Assembly: GCA_004794785.1 (NCBI GenBank)
Contig: SJOL01006494.1
Location: forward strand, 639,418 to 703,417
Reading direction: 5' to 3'
Length of the DNA stretch: 64,000 nt
Origin: Opisthorchis felineus
Lineage: Eukaryota > Platyhelminthes > Trematoda > Opisthorchiida > Opisthorchiidae
Made by a program: the position numbers and the translations under genes. Below the pieces are notes generated by a model that did no database searches, was not told the DNA's origin, and was given only the letters and a program-made list of their open reading frames with translations. Position 1 is the stretch's first letter; every line of letters begins with the position of its first letter. Below, in pieces: positions 52,601 through 59,502 of the stretch.

Positions 52601-54970
52601 AGGTCAGTCGGTATGATTGTACTACCCTGTCTTGGTTGTTGGTCCCTCTGGTTTCCGTACCTCCTTGCGAGTGTCTTGTGTGTACCATGTAAGGAAAAAA
52701 AACATTCGAACCAGGTGGTTGTTTTACACGACGAGACCAGTCAATGAAACATGTGTAGCAGCAACGCCATTTCAACATTTTCCAAGTATAGTGGAAAAAG
52801 TCTGACCAGGCACGACGACCTTCGCGAAAAGGAAATTCGTCCTAAATACGGGCATCACAATTTCAAGGGAAAACTGTGGGGAGGACATTTTAAAATAAAA
52901 CCAGCTATTCAATGATGGATGCGTGAAGCCCAATGGATAACAGATGGCACAGAATGGATACATAACTGGTGCCTTTCAGAAACTAGGTCCTTGGCTTGGT
53001 AGAAGGAGAGAACATGCAGGTCTTTTAGCTTTTCAAAACATAACTGCAAATGCCCAATAGGTCCCATGTGTTCGAGTGGGTCACACAGGAGTTAGAAAAA
53101 TTTCTGGCTAAGGAAACTCATGTATACAGTCACAAGTAATTATGGTTACTCACCAGCGCGAGAGACTGGTATGGTGGTTTGCATGCACCTGCGTCCCGTA
53201 AATTTTCCCTCCGCCATTGTTTATTTGATTTCACATATGCACGACAATTGCAAAACAATCGTTTTGGCGTAAATCCATTAACAATAACAGTCATTCGAAT
53301 TAACCATCGAGCTATAAATCTGTACCTGCCGCCAGTCATCTTGCGTTCGGAAGGATCAATACCAGATTGTCTGCTGCACTAAAATTCCCCTGGATATTAC
53401 CCTATGAAGACGCCTTTTATACACTACTCACTAAAAATAGAAGTATGGAAGCAACTCCTATGGTTGACTTGAGCGACAGTATTCACTGTGTTGTCTACAG
53501 ACAGCCACCACGAGTCTAATTGGGGCACAATTTTCAAAACATACGTTTCTTAGATGAACGCGCGCATTGATGATTTTGTAATGTCCTTCTTTCTGTTTGG
53601 ATTACAGTGGTGCCAGTCAATTGCAACTTTCCACATCTGTAGATTTCATTTCCCGAAATCCTCAGTAGTATTGACCACGGCCAAACAAATCTCATCTGTC
53701 TACTTCAGACAGCCGTCAAATCAGTTTCCATAAGCTGGGCAGGTGCTCTCGTTCCATTGTCCACATATACTTTTGGGCGCACCGCGTTGTCACGGCGAGG
53801 TCGTGAGTGCACATGATAGAGTGATTCGGATGACAGCGGAGCTGTTTCGGGCTGTATCTGCTGGTGAGCTATTTGGTGGCATTTTTAGATGATTGCGTGT
53901 CGACGGTTTGTCTCAGAGGGATAGAAATTAACGTGTTGATTGAGAAATCAGCCAAATCACATACCAAAAATATAAAGTCTTGGTACTACAAAATAATGAA
54001 CGTATGTGGTAATGTCTTCAAGATGACTTCTCAGGTGACCTGTTCAAGCGAAGCTTTTGTGTTACAATGTCAATAAAATGACAAGTTTGTCTGCATTTCC
54101 TCTGTAAGCGGCAAGCTTGACCATAAAACTTACTCCGAATCTTCAGCAGACCTACATTCATCAAGCTAATAATTTCAACCTCAACTGGTGGGTGGACCAC
54201 TTTTAAGTCATGGGGCTCGAAGGAACCAAACAATCTCGACCAAAGCTGGTGAACTTCGAGAGCCGAGAAAGCTCAGAAAAGTAAAAAAACATCATTCTCA
54301 TGAAAATGTTCGGTGTGGCTTTCATTCAGTTGGTAGAAAATCCGTCAAACTGATGGCAACGACATCGCAGCGTTGAATCTTCTGTCCACATAACATGGCG
54401 TACCTGACGTTTCTCATTCAAGGCTCAACAAAGCTATCAGGCCATGACGCCAGATACTGCTCAGCGTGACAGTAAGTGTTCCACGAAAGTGCTCACATTT
54501 TCAGTCAGTCATCCACAGAAAGTCTTTCGCGTCGTCATTTATCTGAACAAGCTGAATAAATGTGAAGCTTTATGACCTGCGAGTGCGGCTGATTCGGTTG
54601 CTTTGCTTAAATAAATTCTTCTCTTCCGCAATAGTCCTGAACAGCGATGTTTCAAATGCTTATCTGTAGTATCTTGATTGGCCAGCTAAATTACCCTTTA
54701 TAATAAGTTACTCAGATAGTAGTAGAGTGTTTTAAAACATTGAATAATGATGACATCCGGCCTTCCATTTCCGAATTTTAGCTAGCTGGCCACATTCTGG
54801 TTTTCACCTGTTTCACGTGGCTGCCAATGGGTGTACTGGCAACATGTGTTATGATATTTCAAAATTCCAATTGGAGCCGATGGGTATACTACATGCCGCA
54901 GTTACTGGCCAAAGTGGGTTCTGCTTTCGCACCTTTGGCCTACTCAAGTACTCTACGCGGTTATGTTTGA
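7461..54970 (+). CDS. Opsin-like GPCR gene, six exons recognised, start exon missing
   Basis: Class A GPCR of the opsin family: a seven-helix membrane protein expected to bind retinal through a Schiff base in photoreceptor or accessory cells. Seen: six short frames on the + strand hold TM1 to TM7 in order. Phases agree at TM2/TM3 (2/2), TM3/TM4 (1/1), TM4/ECL2 (2/2) and TM5/TM6 (0/0), giving about 310 codons ending at TGA 54968-54970. Diagnostic residues: TM3 GCQLY cysteine and ECL2 ACTLD cysteine (conserved disulfide), W4.50, TM6 FTWLP, and a TM7 lysine seven residues before the Pro of the NPxxY position. Odd: HRF replaces (E/D)RY, APLAY replaces NPxxY, Tyr is at position 113 and Gly at 181, so the usual counterions are absent. 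Inference: nearest to the peropsin/RGR/retinochrome-like opsins; a divergent xenopsin or flatworm-specific opsin is the alternative. The initiator exon was not found and the TM1/TM2 join is uncertain. Confidence 0.9.
7655..8634. other. Opsin intron start, no exon seen
   Basis: Begins the long intron between the TM1 and TM2 exons. Short overlapping frames only; nothing recognised. Confidence 0.5.
8635..8965 (-). repeat. SINE/foldback-family repeat copy
   Basis: Starts with the GTAAGTGAAG..AGTCTATGCTGA terminal sequence shared with 13338 and 26030, and continues to TCTGAGCCA near 8920, shared with 25960. Read on the - strand it carries GGTTCGAAAC (about 8718), a good RNA polymerase III B box, which suggests a tRNA-derived SINE. 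Confidence 0.6.
8966..13335. other. Intronic sequence, no exon seen
   Basis: AT-rich. A 170-codon frame at 11383-11895 is the longest without gap bases, but one frame of that length is expected by chance in 64 kb and it matches nothing I know. An imperfect ATATCC/ATAT simple repeat lies at about 10485-10520. Confidence 0.55.
13336..13550. repeat. Foldback (MITE-like) repeat with inverted ends
   Basis: The left end (TGTAAGCGAAGCCAATCTG at 13342) and the right end (CAGATTGGCTTCACTTACAG near 13516) are inverted copies for about 45 bases, including GTGCTGAGA..GAGTACTGC. Between them, GGTTAATAG and CTCGAGCCCGCGACC read on the - strand as a tRNA B-box-like segment. A second short copy is at 26028-26165. 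Confidence 0.7.
13590..13855 (+). repeat. SINE/foldback-family repeat copy, uninterrupted
   Basis: From GCTCAGAAGAGGAATAA to TTACTTGCGGGA, colinear with 1205-1617 but without the nested piece, and with 8635-8965 and 25675-26000 in reverse. Its right end is the same inverted end as the foldback at 13336. Confidence 0.65.
13856..17695. other. Intronic sequence, no established exon
   Basis: A 63-codon frame at 16266-16457 follows a good acceptor-like tract (ttactttttcag at 16257) and has a protein-like composition. It runs into a second, shifted frame (16435-16743). I do not recognise either; a decayed transposon is possible. The hammerhead-like motif at 14163-14191 is listed separately. Confidence 0.4.
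14163..14191 (-). ncRNA. Hammerhead-like motif, stem II GTCC/GGAC
   Basis: On the - strand: CTGAACAA, then GTCC-TAAGAA-GGAC, then GAAACACGTG. The GAAAC box and stem II are clean, but the first box lacks the conserved G8 and has one extra base. Likely part of a decayed retroelement end. Confidence 0.35.
17733..17996 (+). CDS. Unrecognised cysteine-rich open frame, possible exon
   Basis: An open frame from an acceptor-like tract (tttcaaaattag, ending 17732) to a strong donor-like GTAAGT at 17988. It has seven cysteines in about 55 residues, including LCGTWVVTGRHC and GASCNADYNSNQNCENW. The spacing faintly recalls secreted cysteine-rich domains, but I cannot name one. It sits inside the opsin's first long intron on the same strand, which argues against a normal host exon. 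It may be chance or a transposon piece. Confidence 0.2.
18840..20300 (-). mobile_element. Non-LTR retrotransposon remnant: reverse transcriptase half
   Basis: Read from 20300 downwards, shifting frames give NSHDLFQLIRSVS, RRPERWTERFKWQLS, VVFIELKAALNYV (RT motif A), SSKFTMSSGVRKDYHLSS with LFNFVINLLLEI (motif B), LTDLEYAEDIAAL (motif C, 19312-19323), ALFGMRF, then YEGSCISSDG and FFKLRHLWRRPDVSL. This is the RT and connection region of an APE-RT LINE. Catalytic aspartates are lost in motif A, and motif C is YAED rather than YADD. Multiple stops and frameshifts make it dead. Confidence 0.88.
20301..24180. other. Intronic sequence, no exon seen
   Basis: Short frames only; no repeat family of this window was clearly recognised. 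Ends at an AAT microsatellite. Confidence 0.5.
24181..24213. repeat. AAT trinucleotide microsatellite
   Basis: About ten imperfect AAT/AGT units. Confidence 0.9.
24619..25374. other. Assembly gap, 756 N
   Basis: Run of unknown bases. Frames drawn across it are artefacts. It lies in the opsin intron between the TM1 and TM2 exons, so it could hide an exon. Confidence 1.
25675..26000 (-). repeat. SINE/foldback-family repeat copy
   Basis: Shares CATCTCAAGAAACTCAAGG, ATCACGTGATCATG and TTCTTCTTCTGAGCCA blocks with 8635-8965, same orientation. Confidence 0.6.
26028..26165. repeat. Short foldback (MITE-like) repeat
   Basis: CACTGAAGCCAGTCTGTGCTG at the left and CTTGCTTCAATTACAGGACG at the right match the inverted ends of 13336-13550. 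The middle shares TTCCATCCTTACTGG. Confidence 0.6.
26166..27538. other. Intronic sequence with repeat pieces
   Basis: A copy of the dispersed family (TGCATACCAATTCGG, CCCAGCTGAATCTCTC) lies on the - strand at 27140-27225. The 96-codon frame at 26233-26523 (-) is not recognised. Confidence 0.5.
27539..27701 (+). CDS. Opsin exon: intracellular loop 1 and TM2
   Basis: A strong acceptor (tgaatttctttttttcag) ends at 27538 in phase 1. A weaker one (cttcatag) ends at 27563 in phase 2 and fits the TM1 exon better. The frame reads FKSIR, typical of opsin loop 1, then TM2 with LTLANLGVVVAFPF, where Asn takes the place of Asp2.50. It ends AAC AG in phase 2 before GCAAGT, a textbook GC-type donor, and so joins in frame to the TM3 exon. 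From FKSIR to the 2.50 position it is about seven residues longer than bovine rhodopsin. Confidence 0.85.
27702..32901 (+). other. Opsin intron with GC-AG boundaries
   Basis: The intron begins GCAAGT after AACAG and ends ttgtacag. The +1 to +6 bases match the usual strong consensus of the rare GC donor class, and the flanking exons join in phase 2. Inside I see no convincing exon. The 148-codon frame at 28780-29226 and its shadow resemble nothing I recognise and are near chance expectation. Confidence 0.75.
32160..32225 (+). repeat. Fragment of dispersed GTACCAAC..GAAACATGAG family
   Basis: ATATCGTACCAACCGAAACATGAGACGGC matches 46075-46130 and 58050-58090 in the same orientation and 45905-45950 in reverse. 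Probably part of a Penelope terminal repeat or a SINE. Confidence 0.55.
32902..33020 (+). CDS. Opsin exon: ECL1 and TM3
   Basis: The acceptor (actttgtacag) ends at 32901, the exon enters in phase 2, and the donor AAAG|GTAAGC leaves in phase 1. It encodes GCQLYAVEGMTCGM, in which Cys (32924-32926) is the conserved TM3 disulfide cysteine and position 113 is Tyr. A glutamate three residues later (32942-32944) is the only acidic residue near the usual counterion site. TM3 ends CIVHRFEV: His-Arg-Phe (32999-33007) replaces Glu/Asp-Arg-Tyr. The span from disulfide Cys to the Arg is 26 residues against 25 in bovine rhodopsin. Confidence 0.92.
35612..35700 (+). repeat. tRNA-derived SINE-like head
   Basis: TTGTCCTAGTAGTGG resembles an A box and CACTGGTTTGAGACC a degenerate B box, at tRNA-like spacing. 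The stretch to 35960 is more GC-rich than its surroundings and open on the - strand for 86 codons. It does not fold as a full tRNA by eye. Confidence 0.4.
36464..36694 (+). CDS. Open frame with faint nuclear-receptor ligand-domain resemblance
   Basis: The frame contains MFSRLKHFRNSQVDELACL, LMSAALLG and SNPKLL. The order (L, spacer, D-E-L-A-C-L, hydrophobics, G-x-SNP) recalls helices 7-8 of nuclear receptors. It ends at TCCCACAG|GTTTGG. No DNA-binding zinc finger or other receptor exon was found, and it sits only about 120 bases before the opsin TM4 exon on the same strand. Chance resemblance is the likelier explanation. Confidence 0.15.
36812..36908 (+). CDS. Opsin exon: ICL2 and TM4
   Basis: The acceptor (gaaatttgcag) ends at 36811, entry is phase 1, and the strong donor GGAAG|GTAAGT gives exit phase 2; both phases match the neighbouring exons. 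The frame holds TM4 with TWVVGFIWAVLPLFG. The first Trp (36859-36861) is W4.50, and the Pro ten residues later matches the opsin P171 position. The Trp usually found after PLxG is Ile here. Confidence 0.92.
36909..42165 (+). other. Opsin intron between TM4 and ECL2/TM5 exons
   Basis: Starts GTAAGT, ends TACGACAG, phase 2. No exon or transposon domain was recognised inside. Confidence 0.6.
42166..42385 (+). CDS. Opsin exon: ECL2, TM5, ICL3, start of TM6
   Basis: The acceptor (tgtacgacag) ends at 42165; one base completes the split Ser codon from TM4 (phase 2). It encodes QTACTLD, with the ECL2 disulfide Cys at 42194-42196. TM5 has LTIFGYLIPVG, carrying the Pro5.50 environment of opsins. A basic, polar ICL3 leads into TM6. 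The donor TTTTTG|GTAAGT leaves in phase 0. Position 181, Glu in most opsins, is Gly (42176-42178). Confidence 0.92.
42780..42865 (-). ncRNA. Decayed hammerhead-like Penelope terminal motif
   Basis: On the - strand CGCATTGATGATGTCACC aligns with 86-103. The second box, GAAAC in the 5' window copy, has decayed to GAGAG. It lies about 450 bases downstream of the GIY-YIG remnant on the same strand. Confidence 0.4.
43299..43622 (-). mobile_element. Penelope-like element: GIY-YIG endonuclease remnant
   Basis: A 107-codon frame without a good start, preceded by TAG. It reads LLAQKGIFVAHKPNSTLRKL, then MYEINCNNCDKFYVGQTGRK, FCTRIKE. The CxxC followed by Y-V-G-Q-T-G-R is the GIY-YIG module of Penelope-like retroelements. 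After RIKE the frame shifts and the usual downstream part is lost, so it is inactive. No RT portion was recognised upstream. Confidence 0.85.
44490..44548 (+). repeat. Fragment of dispersed GAAACATGAG-type family
   Basis: TATGAGGCCGCCTTCGTGCAG aligns with the copies at 46090 and 58070. Confidence 0.5.
45243..45735 (+). repeat. Left arm of a long inverted repeat pair
   Basis: Matches 52118-52580 in reverse orientation, with TAGCTACTGGGTCGATTTC, GAATTGTCCGAGTAGCGTGA, ACCCACATTAGCTTCTA and AGCCTGGTCCTTGGTCATAG shared in order, plus small gaps. Two copies of one dispersed element facing each other inside the last opsin intron. Confidence 0.85.
45780..45955 (-). repeat. Dispersed family copy, opposite to the one at 46075
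   Basis: The reverse complement carries TATCTCGAATATCGTACCAA, CTGAAACATGAGG and GAGATTCAACTGG, in the same order as 46075-46210. With that copy it brackets the hammerhead-like segment at 45961. Confidence 0.6.
45963..46010 (+). ncRNA. Hammerhead-like motif with palindromic stem III (decayed)
   Basis: GCCTAC (45970-45975) can pair with GTGGGC (46000-46005) as stem I. TTGATGAG follows the first strand, and GAAACCGGTC precedes the second. ACCGGT is self-complementary, like the tiny stem III of schistosome SINE hammerheads. The first core base is T instead of C, and stem II is lost by a small deletion. A sister copy is at 56550. Confidence 0.5.
46075..46210 (+). repeat. Dispersed family copy (GAGGCGGCCTTTGTGCAG)
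   Basis: Colinear with 58050-58170: GGCGGCCTTTGTGCAGCACA, then GAGATTCAG, AACCAAATT and a CAAATGAG end. Possibly a Penelope pseudo-LTR or SINE. Confidence 0.65.
46211..49046. other. Last opsin intron, part; GC-rich patch, no exon seen
   Basis: The notable patch is 47600-48240, clearly richer in G+C, with long open frames on both strands (140 and 109 codons on -, 85 on +). None resembles a protein I know. The 82-codon frame at 47145-47393 is also unrecognised. Confidence 0.45.
49047..49600 (-). mobile_element. Gypsy-type LTR retrotransposon integrase relic
   Basis: Read downwards from 49590: DPVLQEVTGYF, FLRKDAVTFVGDSLVLGDHV, KQLHEEHPVIS (zinc-binding HxxxxH region of integrase), NFVVVESISVF (core start), then YHPHSKGKDERFVDIFQ near 49090 (end of the catalytic core). 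The blocks are in the right order but much of the core is deleted and stops intervene. No LTR, RT or protease was seen beside it. Confidence 0.75.
49601..52117. other. Last opsin intron, part; no exon seen
   Basis: Short frames only, apart from the hammerhead-like motif at 50362-50397. A 63-codon frame at 51928-52119 (-) adjoins the inverted repeat arm and may belong to that element. Confidence 0.45.
50362..50397 (-). ncRNA. Hammerhead-like motif with 7-bp stem II
   Basis: On the - strand: CTGACGA, one extra A, GCTTTTG-TGT-CAAAAGC, then GAAACGTTG. Position 7 of the first box is variable in hammerheads, so both boxes fit. The extra base before stem II repeats what is seen at 90-120. Such sequences sit near retroelement ends. 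Confidence 0.4.
52118..52580 (-). repeat. Right arm of a long inverted repeat pair
   Basis: The reverse complement aligns in order with 45243-45735. Similarity fades after TTGGTCATAG on one side and beyond TTCAAGTGT on the other. Confidence 0.85.
52581..54781. other. End of last opsin intron, no exon seen
   Basis: No domain or repeat recognised. The last 20 bases are the pyrimidine-rich acceptor of the TM6/TM7 exon. Confidence 0.55.
54782..54970 (+). CDS. Opsin exon: TM6, ECL3, TM7 and stop
   Basis: The acceptor (ccatttccgaattttag) ends at 54781 and entry is phase 0. TM6 reads VFTCFTWLPMG, with the toggle Trp and Pro. ECL3 is short. TM7 reads QLLAKVGSAFAPLAYSS: Lys (54911-54913) lies exactly seven residues before the Pro, matching the retinal lysine to NPxxY spacing, but the Asn is Ala (54929-54931). 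Only about eight residues follow before TGA, so there is almost no helix 8 or tail unless a weak donor near 54959 leads to another exon. Flatworm opsins normally have a tail; RGR-type opsins have short ones. Confidence 0.92.
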   Translation, partial: LAGHILVFTCFTWLPMGVLATCVMIFQNSNWSRWVYYMPQLLAKVGSAFAPLAYSSTLRGYV

Positions 54971-56513
54971 ACAGGAGTACAAATGAAGTGACTGACGTGC
55001 TTACCCAAAGCTGTCGGTTTACCGGTGTACCCCAAAGTACCATTTTGTTCTCCCACAGTTTAGTCACATTTGTACCCTCACATGTATCTGTACACTGTTG
55101 TCTCCTAACCTGAACCCTTCTGGTTTTGAAGTCTGGTGAAAAAAAGCGAACAATGTGGAAAACTCCAGGTTCTTGACATACTGGATCTGGTGTGGATAGA
55201 GAACAATTTGTGGGACGTCATAAGTTTGCACACTCTCCCTGGTTAAACTTTCCAATATCATGTATTATTAAAAGGTAGGGTAACGAGTTTTATGCGTGAA
55301 GGAATAGCTTTGATGACAGATCACAAAAATGACTTCTTGTAGTCCGACGTACAAATTTGTACTCCGAGTCTCAAATGATTACGTCCAGATGCGCATTTTC
55401 ACGATTGTGTTAGTTAATGAAGAACGCTTACCTGGGATCAGTTCATATGGGAAAACCAGATCACAGTTTCTTCTTCTCTGCAACAGTGGACTGTACTCGG
55501 TTGCGCCCTTCTTGAAAACCTTTCATTCAATGGGGTGATTGATTATTTGTCCGCCTAGTAGACTGAACAGACAACAATGTTAGTTCAGTGCCCGGTTATA
55601 TCCGCTTAGAGGAAGGTATCGTCGTTGCTTTTTAAAGTACGCAAATTTTAGTGCTCAGAGGATTAGGATAATAACCCATTCTACTGTGTGGTTCGCTGTT
55701 AGTAAACAGCGGTTGGCTGTTTCCCAAGAACAACTTATCGGGTGTGAAAACACTCAGAGATCAATAGGCACTGTCGGCAAGATAGTTTACTCAAGTTTGA
55801 AAAGTTGCATGTTGTCTCCTGACGTGCTCTTAGGCTTAAATGAAAGTCCTTTGCCACTTAGTAACTTGGATTTTTGACTGATTCACTCTCACAGGTAAAA
55901 TGATCAGTATTAGTTTTTCTTAATATTCAGACAGTAAAATGAACCCAATTTTGCAATAGTATAAGGACTATGATGGCATAGATTTGCGTCCATGAAGCCC
56001 TCAAATCAATTTGTACCAGCCAAAGGGTACTGTTGATTCAGAAATGAACCTGTGGTGCATCGCTCTTACAACACCAAGAAGTTGAGCTGCATGCTGCCCA
56101 GCTGGATCGCCTATCGGGTTGACATGCTCTGTCTCTCCTACTGTGTGAGACACGATGTACTTTTATATGGCATCGTATAATACAGACATAGTTCCTAGTA
56201 GATCTGTTCGTCCCACTCATTTGCGCCGTGCAAATGAGTCATTTACATGCTGTTGTGCTTCAGTGAAAATCATCAGTATGTGACACCGACGCGGAAGGGG
56301 CAAGCTGTTCACAAACGAGATAATAAGTGCGTACATATCTGCCGCTACATGGTGCATAAACTTCGCAAGTTGAGTGAAAGTCTTGATTCTTTGGGCATCA
56401 GTGTGTTTTATTCAAGAGTTTTAGCGTGACTTCCTCCAATGGACGGTTTTCAGGATAGCCAACGAATGGAAGGACGAAACATGTGCGGCCACAAATTAGT
56501 CAAAGATATATAT

Positions 56514-56514
56514 N
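56514..56514. other. Single unknown base (N)
   Basis: One N in TATATATNAG. Confidence 1.
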
Positions 56515-56547
56515 AGAAATAATTTAATGTTGACGGAAACTTGGGGA

Positions 56548-56598
56548 CTGCGCCTAATTGATGAGCCCCAAGAAGGGAAAAACCGGTCATGGGCTGTC
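56548..56598 (+). ncRNA. Hammerhead-like motif with palindromic stem III (decayed)
   Basis: GCCTA / TGGGC form stem I. TTGATGA is at 56558-56564, stem II is GCCC-CAAGAA-GGG, followed by AAAAACCGGTC where GAAA is expected, with ACCGGT as stem III. It keeps the stem II that the 45963 copy lost, but has A for the first G of the GAAA box and T for the first C of CUGAUGA, so it should be inactive. Confidence 0.5.
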
Positions 56599-56983
56599 GG
56601 AGACTTTTCAGCAACCTTGTGAGTAGCTTCCTCTATCAAAATAATCAAAAGGTGTTATTTAAGAGGTTTCAGTCAATGGACACTTTGGACGGTCACACTT
56701 TCCGTGGGTTTGTTCAGTGGGAACTGCTGATAAAAATCAGAATTTCGTGAAAATTAGAGTCAGTAAGGCAGTTAGTGACAACTCAGAATAATGTTCGACT
56801 GCACTTTCAAATTAACCGGGAAGTCTGTACCAACTCTTCGTGTTCACGCCTACTTGCTGGCAGAACATTTCTGCGGTAAGTGAGACCTGAAAAAAGCTTC
56901 AGTACAGTGATGACGAATTTTGTTTTCGCATAGAACTTCATTACTTTGTACAGGATAGCAATAAGAATGAGGATAGTAAGGAT

Positions 56984-57014
56984 AATAATAACAGTAATAA
57001 TAATAATAATGATA
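56984..57014. repeat. AAT microsatellite
   Basis: Imperfect AATAAT run. Confidence 0.85.
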
Positions 57015-58039
57015 GGGATAGTAAACATACAATAGTGTGGACTGTGGATGAACTAAACAAGGCGAATTTACAAAATTGGAGACAGCGCCCATGTTACCAC
57101 CTTGTCCATCGGACAGAGAAAAAAATTTAATATGTTAAAGGGTGAAAGCCAGAATTAGAAACCATCGTTGAGTCAACGAACAAAACAATGTAGCAAGATC
57201 CAATTGTGCAGAGGGACGGAGTGAACAAGTAACCTGTGAAGCCATACATCCAGCCTGAATGTGAGGCGACAGTTTTTGTCCTTGTCAGTTGCTTGTTTGT
57301 CAGGCCTTTCTGAATTAGCACTTAGTTGTTCGCTATGATATCGTTAAGTGCTCTACGTAGATGCATTACGGTGAACAGCAACCTTTTTACCATATCGACC
57401 GAACTTCTTGGACTTTATGCATTTCAGTACGTGCATCCTTGGAACCAGTGGAGCCGAAAAAGAGGTATGACGATGGTTGCACGCATACAAATTGCAATTG
57501 GTTACTTCCCCATATTTTGCTCTTCTACTCATGTACATTCTAACTGATAAGACCGAAACAGGCTGAAGTGCTTCTTGCGGTGCAGTCCGAAAGTCCTTAC
57601 AACACGGCTGCCATCAATGAACGACTAACTCGATTGTTTGCGGACAAAAAGAAAGTCAGCTAAAAACCGTGAGAAGAAGTATCACCTAATTCAACATCCG
57701 GTAAATTTCAGTGGTCACTTCCTTCACATTCTAGGAGCCTTCACCCATCCTAAACCTTTGAATTTTTTTGGCAGCATGCCCTATAGTTGAGAACTTCTGT
57801 GCCAATTGAGCGTCTCACATTCTGAACACAAAAACCCAAGGAACTACTTTCAGAAGAACCATAATCTGACCAAATTCTAATTCCTGAGGCATCCAACAGC
57901 GTGCCTGACATCTGATTCGTCCGCATTACTTCCAATCTAATTGAGTAGTAAGGGATGTGCGTGGATAGATGGTAAAGGGTCAAATTGCAGAGTTGTGGCG
58001 CTAGCGGTGAATTCGGTGTTATTTGCGTGCCATTTAGAC

Positions 58040-58200
58040 GAAAATTTGTTGCTACGTACCAAATGAAACATGAGGCGGCCTTTGTGCAGCACATTCAGTT
58101 GAAGAATATAATAAACGAGAGATTCAGTTGGGTCTCCTTGAGAACCAAATTGATTCGGAAATGAGTGTATTTGTTGCTACGTACTTTCACGAGCGCATAA
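58040..58200 (+). repeat. Dispersed family copy (GAGGCGGCCTTTGTGCAG)
   Basis: Shares GTACCAAATGAAACATGAGG and GGCGGCCTTTGTGCAGCACA with 46075-46210, then the GAGAGATTCAG and AACCAAATTG blocks. Confidence 0.65.
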
Positions 58201-59255
58201 AATGTCAAAATCAGACGAGCAATGTGCCCTCCAAGCACTAAAACAGGGGAAGAATATTACTCTGTCCAACCGCCTCGTAAGCCAAGGACCAAACGAGCTA
58301 CGGCCCTGTGAACACCTGTTGTCCTTATAATTTGGGATTATTCGAAACCTGTCGCTACATACTACTTCTAGCGTCCGTGACCATAAGCCTACAAGCCAGA
58401 GTAAATCAGTACTTTGGAGGACCGTCAAATGAATGTTGTATGGGAGGTCATAAACTAACACTGACTTGTATACTGCACACCGAACACTAGAATTGGGCGT
58501 GAACCGTGCGAACGGTTTCCATTGTGAATGTGCATATGATGAAGCACATTCACCTATATAAAAAGAACACACATATGGTGGTAACCATTTCTGACCACAT
58601 CGTTCTTCTCAAATCAAATGCGACAGTTCTCACCAACTGACCAAATGGCGGTAGCAATAACTATTGGCATGATTGAATCACACCTTTCTATTTATAGAAT
58701 AGTTGCCCATACACTTCTGTTTTAACTGATTATTGACCTGATAGTCTGATTAATTTTTTGGATAAGCACAACTTTTGTCCCGCGTAATCACCGATTCTCA
58801 AGAACAAACTTCCGACTACTGTGCGCGTCCCGACAGGGGCAAAAGTTCGCATGCAACCGATCATCTTGATTGATATTCACGGTCAAAACACAGGCGGTTT
58901 GAGATGAGTTCAGATCGGCTCGTTTAAATAAAAACTAATAAAAACTAAACACGGTACTAAAGCAGATACTCGATCGTCAACTACAGGGTCAACGATGTGA
59001 CCTGGTGAATGAGTTTTTCACGTGAGAAAAATACAAAATCTGCGACTATCACCCGGGGAATCACGAGAGCGAAGTCTAGTTCGTTTGACACACGTGATTT
59101 TGAACAGATCAGCTGATCAACGTATCATTGGAGAAAAATGGAGTACAGTTAGGGCGGAGATCATTAAAAAATTTATGCTTCCCCGTAGTTACTACAGAGT
59201 AGTTGTACTGCCAGGATTCTGTGAAAAGGACGAATAAATATTCCATAAACACAGA

Positions 59256-59502
59256 ATGTTCCCCGGAATTACGAAGTCAAGCTGGGCCTACTGTTTGCCC
59301 GCATTACTTGTGTTCGCAATCATACTTATCGCTGAGTCCTCCTCGGGTGGGATGAAGATCACTGATGAAGGCGATGATCAACCAATAAAAATGTGTGGAA
59401 TGACACTTGTGCGAAACCTAAAAATTCGTTGTGGACTCCGCGGCATCTATACGACTCGATTGCGGAGTATTCGATCAAAAAGATTTGGTGGAAAAGACCG
59501 AG
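59256..59502 (+). CDS. Insulin-like peptide exon 1: signal peptide, B chain, RSKR
   Basis: ATG at 59256 in a fair context (cacagaATG), preceded in frame by TAA at 59235. Signal peptide core: LPALLVFAIILIA. B-chain cysteines are residues 47 and 59. The basic stretch RLRSIRSKR ends at residue 76, a furin-type site. The donor CGAG|GTGAGT leaves in phase 1; without splicing the frame ends within three codons, which supports use of the donor. Confidence 0.93.

Larger units (their letters stand above)
54971..59255. other. Intergenic: opsin 3' side to insulin-like peptide start
   Basis: No third gene seen. Contains the hammerhead-like copy at 56550, an AAT microsatellite and a dispersed repeat at 58040-58200. 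The 131-codon frame at 58177-58572 (-) and the 71-codon frame at 59022-59237 (+) are not recognised; the latter is probably 5' leader or promoter sequence of the peptide gene. Confidence 0.5.

Noticed and set aside
59022..59237. 71-codon frame just upstream of the insulin-like peptide
   Set aside because: Ends at the TAA that precedes the peptide start; no signal peptide or domain, so treated as leader or promoter sequence.
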